DNA of 64,000 bases from Chondrus crispus. Taxonomy: Eukaryota > Rhodophyta > Florideophyceae > Gigartinales > Gigartinaceae. How positions within the stretch are numbered: position 1 is the first letter of the stretch; every line of letters begins with the position of its first letter. The stretch is taken from contig NW_005178559.1 of assembly GCF_000350225.1 (NCBI RefSeq), positions 67,987 to 131,986 on the forward strand, written 5' to 3'. Of this stretch, positions 54,256 to 64,000 are shown in pieces. Position numbers and translations under genes: made by a program. Under the pieces are notes generated by a model. That model was given only the letters and a program-made list of their open reading frames with translations, was not told the DNA's origin and ran no database searches.

Positions 54256-56496
54256 GTGTCTCGCCGTCCGGGTCGGTATGCCGACCTCATCGAAGGTCCT
54301 ACCTCCGCCCCCATTGCCGGCGTACCGGAGCCTCTGCGCTCCTCGCCGCCTCCCTCTAGGGCCCCTGGTCCCTGCCAGCCGACCGTCGCTGGCTTCGTGC
54401 CCCCAGAGGGGCGTATCACGAGGCAACCCGGCGCGGTCGTGCGCCCGTGGTCCACAGATCAGCCGTTCCAGAGGGTTCGTGGCTCCCGTGAGTCGACGTC
54501 GTCCGTCGAGATCGTTCCTGCCTCATGCAGTCGACCTGCCATCTCGTTGTCGCCTTCTGTCGACGAACCAGTGACGCAGCGAGCCGGCTTGCTGCGTCAG
54601 GGGTCGGTGGGAGTGCAGTCGCCGCCGCCGCTTCGTACTGTACGGCCCGGCGAGGGCTCGGGTGGCACCCCGTCAGAGTGGTTCGGGGTCCCACTTGAAC
54701 GATCGACGCCGCTCCCTCTCGACCGCCTGAAGTTCACCTGGTGTCGTTATGCCCGCTCGGAGGTTACCGTCGGGGAACTGCTAGCGCGTGAGACCCTCCG
54801 CCCGGACTTGCTACGTGTACGCAAGGTCTATGAGGCGGGTCGGGGTGAGGAAGCCTCCCTCGTGTTGGGGCGTCTCCTCGCGGAGAGGGACGGGGCGGCC
54901 TACCAGATCCCTACTGCGATCGTCGGCGATCGCACCTTTGTTTATAGCTTGGCCGAGGTAGAGTACGTTGATCGAATGGCGGACTACCTTATTAACCGTG
55001 GGTGGTCGCCCTCTCGTGAGTTCGTCCTGTCCATGGTCGCGGGACTGTACGTAAGCCCCCGTCCCTTCGCCTCCTCAAAAACACGCGTCGCCTTGCAGAA
55101 GTCAGCTTGTTCGCTTATGAGGCTACACCGCGTGGCCATTGCTCCTCACGATTGGGCAGCGTATAGGCACTCCGGAGAAGCGGACGGCCGCGTCTTCCGG
55201 TCGGCCGTCTTCGAGGACGGTCTCTTTCCAAGCGATTTTCCGTTACTCCCCACCGTGGCAGGGGAGTCACTCCCCTCGTTGGGACTGCATCCCTTACTTC
55301 CGTACGTCTTAAAACACTTTGGGGTGGCGTGTACTGATCCGACGCACCCCGCACACGCCGCCCTGATGTACAACGTGGAGAGGGAATGGGCATGGGCACT
55401 CGGCAACGCTTTCATGAACAAAGTATCGATCCATGGCCTGGTGTTCATCCAGCCCATCAGCGTATTAGCCCACCTGGGGAGGGTTGCGTGGGACCTTCCC
55501 AATGTCCCCCTACACCCGCTCGAGCGGAGTTCCCTACATGTACCTTGGACGTACGCCTTCGCCCTCGAGCTGATGCATCGAGCCTGTGATGCGGGGCCCC
55601 GTCACCTCCGTCACTGGACGGATTTCACCACTGGCGTACAGTCCTCGTTTCTGGCCTATGACCATCGATCCGACGCCTTCATGGCGCGGCCTACCGTCGC
55701 GCCACCCTCCACTGGGCCGTCGGGAGGCGGAGTCGGCTCGGCCTCACGACTGGCTCGAAAAAAACGTTACCGCGATCTAGACGGGGAGCCCCCGACTTTC
55801 CCTTTTGCGGGTACGAACCCGCCATCCGGACTGTCGATGGCCGTGGGCAACCACCGCCGACGGGCGAGCCCTCAGGTTCCCCCAGTGCCTCCTCTTAACT
55901 CGGTCTCGACCCGTGCCGTCCCGAGCGGGGAAGCGCTACGTCGCCTGACGATCGAGCGGGCGGATATTCATGACATACCAATCTTACATCGCGCCCTCGG
56001 GGACGCGAGCGATCGTTCGTGGCCAGTGGAAAGGCTGCTGAGCACCCTTGCCAGCTGGTACTTGGCACGGGGCGACGAGGCCCGGGGCATCGCCGCGCAG
56101 CGCGACTCGCACATGTCCGAACTCTGCCACGTGCGCCGCGAGTTATCGAGGGTGCGCGAGACAATGGCTACGCAGACCGGCGTACTCGAGCGGACGACCG
56201 CCGATCGGGACCGGTACCGGGCCGAGCGGGACGCACTTCGTGCTCCCCGGGTGGCCCCTCCGTCTACTTCGCGCCCGGCCTTGCGAGATCCTTACGAAGA
56301 TCCGGGGCGTGAAGCCCCGGTGGTAGAGAGCGCTGCGACTCTCGAGGGCGGCGAGCCGCGCTGGACGCGTCACGACGAAGTGGCCATGCCTCCTCTCGAG
56401 GGGCTGGGCTCGGGGTTGCCCCGCCACCCAAGTTATTGCCCTCCGGGTCTCTATGGATCGGGTCCTACAGCGGCACCAAACGGCTCGAGCCGTTGA
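54256..56496 (+). CDS. ORF-X1: 746-codon antisense ORF inside the gypsy element
   Basis: The frame is open from 54079 to the TGA at 56494, but it has no ATG before about residue 242 (RMADYLIN). 54256 is only a GTG. An ATG at 54029 or 54278 lies in a neighbouring frame, so the true start probably involves a small indel or an intron. N-terminal third: Pro/Arg/Ser-rich, unstructured. Middle: VGELLARETLRPDLL, then VFRSAVFEDGLFPSDF, EREWAWALGNAFMNK and GLVFIQPISVLAHLGRV, which follow the same block order as ORF-X2 and X3. C-terminal: RKKRYRDLDG (nuclear-signal-like), then a coiled coil (SELCHVRRELSRVRETMATQ). No catalytic or zinc motif. It reads opposite to the element, 287 bp from the 3' LTR. Function unknown; structural or nucleic-acid-binding roles are guesses. 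Confidence 0.6.
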   Translation: MSRRPGRYADLIEGPTSAPIAGVPEPLRSSPPPSRAPGPCQPTVAGFVPPEGRITRQPGAVVRPWSTDQPFQRVRGSRESTSSVEIVPASCSRPAISLSPSVDEPVTQRAGLLRQGSVGVQSPPPLRTVRPGEGSGGTPSEWFGVPLERSTPLPLDRLKFTWCRYARSEVTVGELLARETLRPDLLRVRKVYEAGRGEEASLVLGRLLAERDGAAYQIPTAIVGDRTFVYSLAEVEYVDRMADYLINRGWSPSREFVLSMVAGLYVSPRPFASSKTRVALQKSACSLMRLHRVAIAPHDWAAYRHSGEADGRVFRSAVFEDGLFPSDFPLLPTVAGESLPSLGLHPLLPYVLKHFGVACTDPTHPAHAALMYNVEREWAWALGNAFMNKVSIHGLVFIQPISVLAHLGRVAWDLPNVPLHPLERSSLHVPWTYAFALELMHRACDAGPRHLRHWTDFTTGVQSSFLAYDHRSDAFMARPTVAPPSTGPSGGGVGSASRLARKKRYRDLDGEPPTFPFAGTNPPSGLSMAVGNHRRRASPQVPPVPPLNSVSTRAVPSGEALRRLTIERADIHDIPILHRALGDASDRSWPVERLLSTLASWYLARGDEARGIAAQRDSHMSELCHVRRELSRVRETMATQTGVLERTTADRDRYRAERDALRAPRVAPPSTSRPALRDPYEDPGREAPVVESAATLEGGEPRWTRHDEVAMPPLEGLGSGLPRHPSYCPPGLYGSGPTAAPNGSSR

Positions 56497-59400
56497 GTTC
56501 ACGGGCGTCACGTCACCTTGACCTTCCATCCGCATAAAGCCAGTCCCCTTTCTGTTATGGTTCCCTCGCTTGCCATCCTCTCCCTTTCGCCGCGCGCCGA
56601 TACTCTTTTCCGGGTCCCACCTCGAGGTGGGTCAAGAGGGAGGAAGACATTCCGCCTCGAATCGGAGAGTGACCTCGCGTGGGGTATCCATTTCGCTTGA
56701 CATTCGGTCGTGGGGGGGTTTAGACGATGGCGGCGCCAACCTATTCCCGGTTTCCCTGTTACTGAGGGTCGTGACGGGTCGAATCCCTCGTTTCGCGTGA
56801 GATCCAATTCCCCCAGCACCGTGGTAGTCACCGACGTAGTCTCTCCTTTTCTCTCGCCCCAATTCGTTATCAGTTGTACTAAGTCATACGGAACTCCAAT
56901 CATTCCTCGAGGTCGGCTCTCTTCGTGACCTTTGCCGAGCGGTCATTCGTCGACTGCTCGTCCCGAAGCGTCACTTGCTCTAGCGTGTACGGGCATCCGC
57001 TGGCCTCGACCGTAGGCTACCCGTCGCCAATTCGTGCGGCGGGGTCCGGCATTTCCACCTCCCTTGGCTCGCCTCTGCCGCCGACTCGGGGACCTCACTC
57101 TCACCTCGGGTGTATCTTCGGGAAGGGTTCGGTTCATTCCCCGCGTTTGGTGGGGGCTCCCGCGCCATGGTGACATGCCGCTGCCTGCAATCTTCCCTCT
57201 ATGTCGCTTTCGGCTACGTCGTCCGATACGGGTCGGTACCGTTCTACTCGGCGGAGGGGTCGACTGGTCCGTCAGCCGGCATCCTACGCCGGTACGATGG
57301 GGTCATGGGGCGCCGTCTCCGGTCGCCGCACTCAGCGGAGGTAGTCGGGGGAGGCCGACGTCTGTCCTCCATATTACCCCTGTTCTCCTGGCAGTGTTCG
57401 GCGCGCGAGGAGTTCGACGGCCCTATTTCCCCATGTATCTTACGCGTCGTTCTGTTGCCGGTCGGGTGTTGTTCCCCGCGGCGTCCGTCTTGTTGGGGTC
57501 TCGCCGTCCCCTTGCGTCCCGAATGCCCTATAGTGAGGGCGTCGGTCTAATTCCGGCCGGCAGATGGAGTCGCAGGGGGTGACTGCGGACCGCGTGTACC
57601 AGTCGGCTGGTACACTCTGTACCTTCGATAAGCAGCGCAGTCTGGGCGTCCCTTGCGCGTCTTACACGACGCGCGCGCCTGCACGTCATGCACGTGCATT
57701 GTCTTCAGTGTAATTTCGCACTCTCCCAATTTTTCTTCCTTTTTAGGTTCGGGCGGTGGCGGTTTGTTTGAACCGCGACCCGCGGATATAAGCTGACCTC
57801 GGGGGTAACCTGGGGGTTTCGTTCTCCAGGCCCTTTGCACTTTTTTTTGTAATCTCCCGTGATGATTACTTCTCCCGTATCGTGGGAGGTTGTCCCTTTC
57901 GTGTTGGGGTCTTCGTTACAGTAGAGATCCCCGAAGCGTATGCCGAGGCGTTCGTTCGTCGTTCGACATTAACCGCCCCCTCGCCCCAGAGATCGGCTGT
58001 AAGGGTGCTCGCCGTCGCTCACCACGCGCCCCTTGGAAGTGCGGTGGGGCCGTGCCAACGCGGGGTCATCCCTCCCCGGCGATCTGTTAAGCGCGATTTC
58101 GACGCAGCGGGAATGAGTGAAGGGCGCGTGCAATCGGGAAAAGCGATCAGGGACGGGTGAAGTCGTTCCCGCAACACTCCCGTTTCGCTCTCGCGTTCGT
58201 CACGCGAGCTTGCGGACCCGAATGAGGACGTTGTCTGGGACGACCTTCAGCGCTCGTACGATGCCGGACGGAGAGTTCGCTAGGGTGAGGGTCATGCAGT
58301 GTCTAACACGTCGCGTTGCGGTACCCTCTTTCCGGATGCTAAGCCGTTCCTTGGACGCTATGCCCCGGCTCGTTATTGCCGTCTGCGGCCTTCCTCTTCC
58401 TACGTCGTGTGCTTGGCTCGCCACTCTGAAGCGGCGAGCCGTGTCCCTCGGCAGGACGCTATTCGAGGCGTCCCCCTCCCCACGACATACTGTTCGTCCA
58501 GTAGGTGGGTTCCCTCTCCTCCGAAGTGACGGTCTCCAGGCCGGTGCCCGGGCTCGGCGTAGTCTTCAGCGTGTCCGTCCACACTTCTTGCGGCGCTGTT
58601 CGCGACGCGCCGGCCATTCCGTGCGCGGGAGCCGGAGTGTCTCTGCCCTCTCGACGAGGCTCCGCCTCAGGTCTTGCTTCTCGGCCCGTCGTGCCGAACG
58701 CGACCCGGCCCCCGTGCGCGCGAAAAATCGATGAGAACGCGTGCGTCGCAGCGGAGTCGTTAGTAGCGTCGACAGTCGTGGGTTCGCGTACCCCGGCGCC
58801 CTACGTCTTTGGGGCAGAGTTTCAGAGAGGGAAGAGCCGTTTGGACGGCTTGGCGGTCGCGCGCCAAGGTTTCGAGGCACCCGCTCCGTGCGGGCGTGCG
58901 CCCGATCTCACGCCCGAATACCTCTTCGGCCAGGGGGAGGGGGGGGCGGACGTTTGTACCTCCGGGGCGCTTGTTCCTTGTACTCCTGGGCAGCGTCGTC
59001 CGGTGTCCTTGTTGCCTGCCGTATGGCGTACAGTACTCGTACATTCCATGCCCGCGCGGGTGTATTTTCTGCGCTTAATTCTCTCAAATAATTTCAGGGG
59101 GTGGTGGCGGTTGTGATTTGGGGATGATGCCAGTGCGTGGCGCGTCCCGCGCGTCTCCGGCGACGCTCGTGTGCGGCGTTCTCATTCCCCCTATTTTTCC
59201 TCAGTACAGTATGGGGCATGCGTCGGCGATGGGTTCGCAGTGTCTCGCGTCCGTGCGCAGGTGTCGGTGTCTGTCCCCTCGGATCGCTCTCGCTTGTCCG
59301 CTCTTCGTCTACCGTCTTGGCGCGTGGTATGATCAACTCCACTTCCCTCGCGGAGTCTCCGTTCGCGCATTACGCGCGCTCCTTGGGGCACCGACCCTAG

Positions 59401-59886
59401 CGACGGTACACGGGTACCTTTTATCGCCGGGTTAACTTCCCCGCGGCGTATTGAGGGCGGTATATTAACTGTGGGTCTCCTGCGGCCTGTTGACGTCCGC
59501 TACGGGATTTTCGGTCGCGAGCATATTTCACGGAGGCGTTCCTGGAGTGATAAGGGATTCGGATCCCCTGTCTGCGAACGGTTGCGTCAGCGAGCTAGTG
59601 TCGGGCGAGGGTCGCCCCTCCTTCGGAGGAACCTGTGTCCTTCCTTTCTCATTTCTAGCCTCTTGTCGCATGTGTTGTCTTCTCTCCCGCAGCCTGTCGG
59701 CTTCGGTGGTCCCTACGTTTTAGGCATAGTCGCGTTCTCTCGTAATTTGCCTTGTTCGTCAATACGTCTTGACATCTGGCTTCGTCTTCTGCGGTGTCCC
59801 TCCGATGAGGGCCGCTGTACAACCGTGGGTTTCCTTTCGGTTTGCTCGTGCCGTTTAATGTCAGACCGCGACAGGGCGGTTACGGG
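56497..59886. other. Remainder of the inserted module, no accepted gene
   Basis: 3.4 kb of T/G/C-rich DNA with frames of up to about 200 codons on the plus strand (57034, 58117, 58505, 59471) that show no domain and no consistent composition. A T-run at 57841-57849 and repeated CGTTCG/GTCGTTC words occur. It may be the long untranslated part of an ORF-X transcript or captured non-coding DNA. Confidence 0.35.
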
Positions 59887-59918
59887 CCCCCTCCTCAAGG
59901 CTGAACGTCCGCGTTCAG
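59887..59918 (-). other. Pol-end hairpin and polypurine tract, internal copy
   Basis: On the minus strand: perfect hairpin CTGAACG-CGGA-CGTTCAG (59918-59901), CCTTGA stop of pol, then GGAGGGGGCCCG. No LTR follows; the inserted module follows instead. This is the second copy of the block at 53970-54003. Confidence 0.8.
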
Positions 59919-62900
59919 TTCAGAGAGGTCCCTACCTGTACGTGTCCGGAGTCTTTTGGTGTAGCGTGACACTAGCTCCTCGGGGACGTGTGTACGCAAT
60001 GCCCAGGTGGGTTGGTCGTAGTCTGCCCATTTAATGAGGAACTCCGTAGTTCCATCCTCCATGACGCGATGCTTGAGTAGCCGTTCGACGGCATACTGTG
60101 TGCCTTCGTTGATCTTGTCGGAAAGGTCTTCGGGGGTAATCGTGCTAGCCCTTGGAGTGTTCGCCGGTGGGGGTGCGTAGACGCAGCGGTCTGCCGAGAC
60201 GCGCTCGGTAACTCCATCACGATCGATCGTGACGGTGCGCTGGTCGTTCGCAAGAACTCGGTACGGTCCGACAGCCGGGGAGGCCAGCTTGTTTGATGTC
60301 TTCCCCCCATCGGTGGGGTTCAGATATACGTAGTCACCTGCCTTGAGGCGCAAGTTGATGCGCCGAATACGCTTGTCGAAGTCGCGTTTATAGCGAGCTT
60401 GCGTTCTCCGAAGGCTCCGTAGGCCTTCTGGATAGTCAAGTGCAAGGTCTTGAGGAACTCGGCACGTTGGTTCCCCCTATCAGAAGGGGGCGCGTCGCCG
60501 TCCGCCCGTCGCCGTCCGCCCGTCGGAGAGAGAACTCCGGCGGTGGCCTGCTGAGCACGAGCTCAAACGGCGTGGTACGTGTGGTGCGATGTACGTGGGA
60601 GTTGTACGCGTACGTAAGCGGCCCCACGTACACATCCCAGTCGTCCTGGTGTTCACCCACGTAGTTCCTCAGCATCGAGGCGATTGTTCGGTTATATCGC
60701 TCGACTTGCCCGTTCGTCTGGGGATGGTACGCCGAAGTGTACAAATTCGTTATCCCCAGAACACGGCACGTGCTGTGGAAGAACATGGCATTAAACTGAG
60801 GGCCGTTGTCCGAAAGCAACGTGCGAGGGACGCCGTATTTGAACACCCACGACTCGCAGAACGCAACTGCGACGGTGTATGCGGTTATCGTGCGGAGCGC
60901 CACGACTTGCATCAGCTTGCTAAAACGGTCCGTAATCACGAGCAGGAATCGTTTTCCTGTCTTCGTCTTGGGGAGCGGCCCCAAGATGTCGATCGCGAGG
61001 CTCTCGAGAGGCCTCGTAGATGGGAACAATCTCAATCGATTGAGATGTTTCCTCAGCTTGACCCGGTTCATCGCGCAGGTCCGACACCCTCGCACCGTGG
61101 CTGCGACGTCTGCAGCCAGGTGGGGCCAGTAGTACTCGCGTCGAAGTGCGTAGTACATACGGTTCTGGCCCGGGTGCCCCGCGATGGCCGGGTTGTGGCA
61201 CAGGCGAAGGAGCCTGGCGCGGAGCGTCCGAGGTATCACCACCTGAACGATATCAGGGTCGAAGGGGTGTCTCCGTTTGAGCACCCCTTGGTGGTCCTCG
61301 AAGAACGCGGAATCCCGGGACTCTGACTGTCGTGCCAAAACGGTTTGGCAGAAGTCATCCACGCGTTGCTCCTCGGCTATCTCCTCTATCGTAAGAGGGG
61401 CCGGAAGGTCGTGCTGCGGTGGGGCGACCGGGGAGTCGAGCGCGCCAGCCTCGGGGTCTTCGGCGCGCTGTATATCGGCGGCGTCGAACTCGTCGTTCTC
61501 CTCCCAAAACGAATTGGGTCCTTGAAGAGCGGGGGCTTCGTCGTCACCTCGCGGTTCGTCGCGCGTCCGTACGCGCGACCTTGTTCGGGCTTCGGCTTGG
61601 TTCCGTGTCGTTACGAAGACATGGACGGCCTGATGATCGCAGCTCGCGGTACAAGCGTGGCCCGCGAGCTCGTTCGATACGTCTCGAACTGTCGTGCCCC
61701 CGTCGAAAGTGGGGATGTCGTCATCCACCTCGACGGTGGGGCGAGGGTCATCGGCGACCTTCGGCGACACGAGTCGTGACAGGGCGTCGGGAACCTGATG
61801 CACGCGCCCGGGGCGGTACTGAATGGTGAAGTCGTATTCAGCCAGACGTAGCCGCCACCGGGTGAGTCTTCCCGAGCTCTCCGTGAGCGACATGAGCCAT
61901 CGGAGGGCGTCGTGGTCCGTCCGGACGGTGAACTTGGTTCCTTCGATATACGGCCGCAGTGTGCGGACGGCCCACACCACGGCAAAGCACTCACGCTCTG
62001 TAGCGCTGTAGTTCCGTTCGCTATCGCTTAGCGAGTACGACCAGTACCCAACGGGGCGCCAATCGTTTGGCTCGTCGTGCTCCTGTAGGAGGGTGCACCC
62101 GAGTTGATATGCACCGGCGTCAGTGTCCAACAGGTACGGTCGGCCGCACCGTGGTAGCGCGAGGATCGGCGGGGAGATCATCGCCGCCTTCAGGCTTTCG
62201 AAAGCCTGAAGCTGAACCTCCGTTGGGTTATCGAAATCGTGATCCGAGTCCTTGCGCGTTATATCGGTTAACGGACGGGCAATCTTCGAGAAGCCCTTGA
62301 CGAAGCGACGATACACGTTACACGCCCCGAGGAACGAGCGCACCTGCGTCAGCGTCCTCGGGAACATGAACGTCTTGAAGGCGTCGACTGCCGTATCAGC
62401 CACGCTCAACTTACCTGGGGATATAACGTGCCCCAGGTAGTGCACCTTCGGACGGAAGAAGCTGCACTTCTTGAGCTTGAGGGAGATGCCGGCACTCCAC
62501 AACAAGCTCAAGACGGTATCGAGATGGCTTGCGTGTTCCGCGTCCGTTTGCGAGAACACGATAAAGTCATCGAGATAGACGAGGCATATTTGCCAGCGGA
62601 CTCCGGAGAGTATGATATCGAGGGCACGTTGGAAGGTGGCCGGTGCCCCTTTCAATCCAAACGGCATGCGCAAATGGCGGTACGTACCCATATGTGTCGT
62701 GAAGGTAGTCTTATCCCGGTCCTCCGGAGCGACCGGGATCTGCCAATAACCGGAATTGCAGTCCAGCGTCGTAAAGACGGCTGCATCTCATAACGAGTCG
62801 ATGCAGTCGTCCATACGCGGCAGCGGATACGAATCCGCTGCAGTCTTCGCGTTGAGACGCCGGTAGTCCACGCAGAACCGAAGAGAGCCGTCTTTCTTCG

Positions 62901-64000
62901 GTACGAGCACCACCGGGGACGCCCACTCGGTGCTCGCGGGCTCGATAACCTCTGCGTTCAACATCTTGTTGACCTCCTTCGCGAGCATTTCGCGCATGGC
63001 CGGGCCCTTTCGATAGGGCATAGAACGAATTGGTTTCGTTCCCGGTTCGAGGGGGATGCGGTGCTCTGTGGCTTGGATCGTTCCGAGCGCACCGCTCCAC
63101 AGACTCGAGTGCTTACGGAGCATTTCGAGCACGTGGCCACGGAGCTTGTCATCGTCGATGTATGACAAGTCAATCTCTTTTTCCCAATCCATCGGTGGAT
63201 TTTCGGGATCCTTCTGCTGGGAGGGTACAGTACCCTCCGCCGTCGGTTGGGATATAGGTGACCGTTCGTCCGGGTCAACCCCTTCACTCCCCGCGGTTGC
63301 CTTCTCGTCGGAGCTGGATCGGCCAGCTTCGACCTCTCCGACTTGATCGGTCAAGTCGGTCAGGTGCAACGCGAGCGCGACCCCCTCAGCGACTCGACGT
63401 TCGGGCGTGAGGATCGCGAGGGGGTTGCGCTTCGCGTATCCCACGACGGTATGCTTCGGAAGCCGCATCTCCCGTCGCGAGAAGTTCGCGACGATGACTT
63501 CGAATGTCTGGTTCGGCAGGACTTCCGCGACGCCATTCGTCAGCCTCACTCCATGGCGGTGTTGGAGTGAGGGCTTGGGCTCCAGGAACACAAGACCCCT
63601 CCCCGCGGTTGTCACACGCACACGGGCTTGCGACATCGCGGGGATGGTAGCCCAGCGGGCGATTCGGATCGCCTGCGGGGCCTCCTCGCGTACCTCCGGA
63701 CGACTCGCGACCATGTCGCCTGGTAGGGGGAGTCGGTTCCCCTTTCCCATTGACGATGGCTACCGAGCCACCCTGACGAAGTTCGAGCTTCTGTCCATCG
63801 ATGTCGATGCTGCGTACGTGCGCATCAATGAACGCGGTCCCAAGTAGAACGGGAACAGCGAGTTGTTCGGCCACTACGAAAGGTATGCGGAACGTCGTGT
63901 TCCGCAGCCGGACAGCGAGGCGGACGACCGCCGTAAGTCGAAGCGGGTTACTGTTCGCGCCAGCCAGGCGTGGTAATGGCGCGCCCCGTATTACGTAGCG
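59895..64000 (-). pseudogene. Gypsy pol: protease (partial), RT, RNase H, integrase, chromodomain
   Basis: Runs off the right edge. Retropepsin C-terminal part (VPVLLGTAFID) comes first, then a frame change near 63740. RT follows with PVVLVPKKDGSLRFCVDYRR and catalytic YLDD near 62570. RNase H (about 62130-61790) has D in LLDTDAG, E in SATERECFAV, D in VRTDHDAL and D in VPDALSRL. Integrase has an HHCC finger (H...AGHPG...CRTC, about 61197-61077) and the D-D-E core (IDILGPL, LSDNGPQF, NGQVERYNRT; about 60990-60700). A GPY/F-like region and a chromodomain at about 60098-59960 (YAVERLLKHR...FLIKWADYDQPTW) follow, ending NADVQP. All catalytic residues visible in the window are kept. Damage: TGA at 62788-62790 where a Gly codon is expected, a 14-bp duplication at 60493-60520, and a further shift near 60390-60420. 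A recently inactivated copy. Confidence 0.9.
60493..60520. repeat. 14-bp tandem duplication that shifts the pol frame
   Basis: CGTCGCCGTCCGCC occurs twice in tandem (60493-60506, 60507-60520), right after the integrase core. Fourteen is not a multiple of three, so it throws the frame into a stop at 60436-60438. Confidence 0.9.

Larger units (their letters stand above)
53271..64000 (-). mobile_element. Ty3/gypsy chromodomain LTR element, 3' LTR to window edge
   Basis: On the minus strand the order is protease, reverse transcriptase, RNase H, integrase and chromodomain (64000-59895), then a 5.9-kb module with an antisense ORF (59886-54004), polypurine block (54003-53970) and 3' LTR (53969-53271). 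At least 10.7 kb are inside the window. The gag region and 5' LTR must lie beyond 64000. Integrase-before-RNase-H order is excluded, so it is gypsy-like rather than Copia-like, and the C-terminal chromodomain places it with chromoviruses. Confidence 0.85.

Noticed and set aside
57034-59116. Plus-strand frames of 180-205 codons in the gypsy 3' module
   Set aside because: No domain, no consistent composition, overlapping frames of equal length; treated as non-coding.
1-64000. CRISPR arrays, prophage or bacterial operons
   Set aside because: No regularly spaced identical short repeats, and introns plus eukaryotic transposon families show that this is nuclear eukaryotic DNA.

Overview
The window is nuclear DNA of a eukaryote. 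It has genes split by short GT-AG introns (56 and 74 bp), a gene whose product starts with a mitochondrial presequence, one assembly gap (691 N), and a dense load of decayed eukaryotic transposons and LTR retroelements. Compact host genes set between large nested transposons, together with the mix of transposase families, fit a multicellular red alga (Chondrus-like) best. An oomycete is the second choice. This is inferred from style and family content, not from a diagnostic host gene.

Layout. 0-5 kb is the only stretch that looks host-like: a GC-rich single-span mitochondrial membrane protein (445-1044, +) and the 3' part of a low-complexity, acidic-tailed protein (2680-3817, -) that runs into the gap. 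6.4-9.0 kb is a PIF/Harbinger element with its two tail-to-tail genes (SANT/Myb-like protein and DDE transposase), lightly broken. 9.1-12.9 kb holds two intact two-exon genes head to head, an unknown 317-aa protein and a 274-aa DDE transposase. 13.8-15.1 kb is a dead DDE transposase. 16.5-18.8 kb is a dead BED-finger hAT transposase cut in two by a solo LTR with a 5-bp target duplication. 19.3-22.5 kb is an LTR of a second family followed by ORF-X2. 25.1-26.8 kb is a pogo/Tigger-type transposase. 27.2-30.3 kb is a GC-rich minisatellite and an LTR that itself carries a nested solo LTR. 30.4-38.9 kb is DDE, unknown and CACTA/Tnp2 relics. 39.1-41.3 kb is ORF-X3. 41.6-43.7 kb is a second pogo-type element. 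46.3-47.6 kb is another PIF relic. 51.5-52.9 kb is a Copia reverse transcriptase relic. 53.3 kb to the right edge is a long minus-strand Ty3/gypsy chromodomain element.

The most unusual signal is ORF-X. Three related, otherwise unrecognised proteins (54256-56496 +; 20568-22464 +; 41258-39079 -) share an EW...LP core. Two of them sit right beside an LTR and polypurine tract and read antisense to the retroelement. In the gypsy element the module holding ORF-X1 (about 5.9 kb) is bracketed by two copies of the same 32-34 bp block (end of pol, small hairpin, polypurine tract), as if it had been captured between pol and the 3' LTR. Several perfect or near-perfect inverted duplications (up to a 58-bp palindrome) form a second, unexplained theme.
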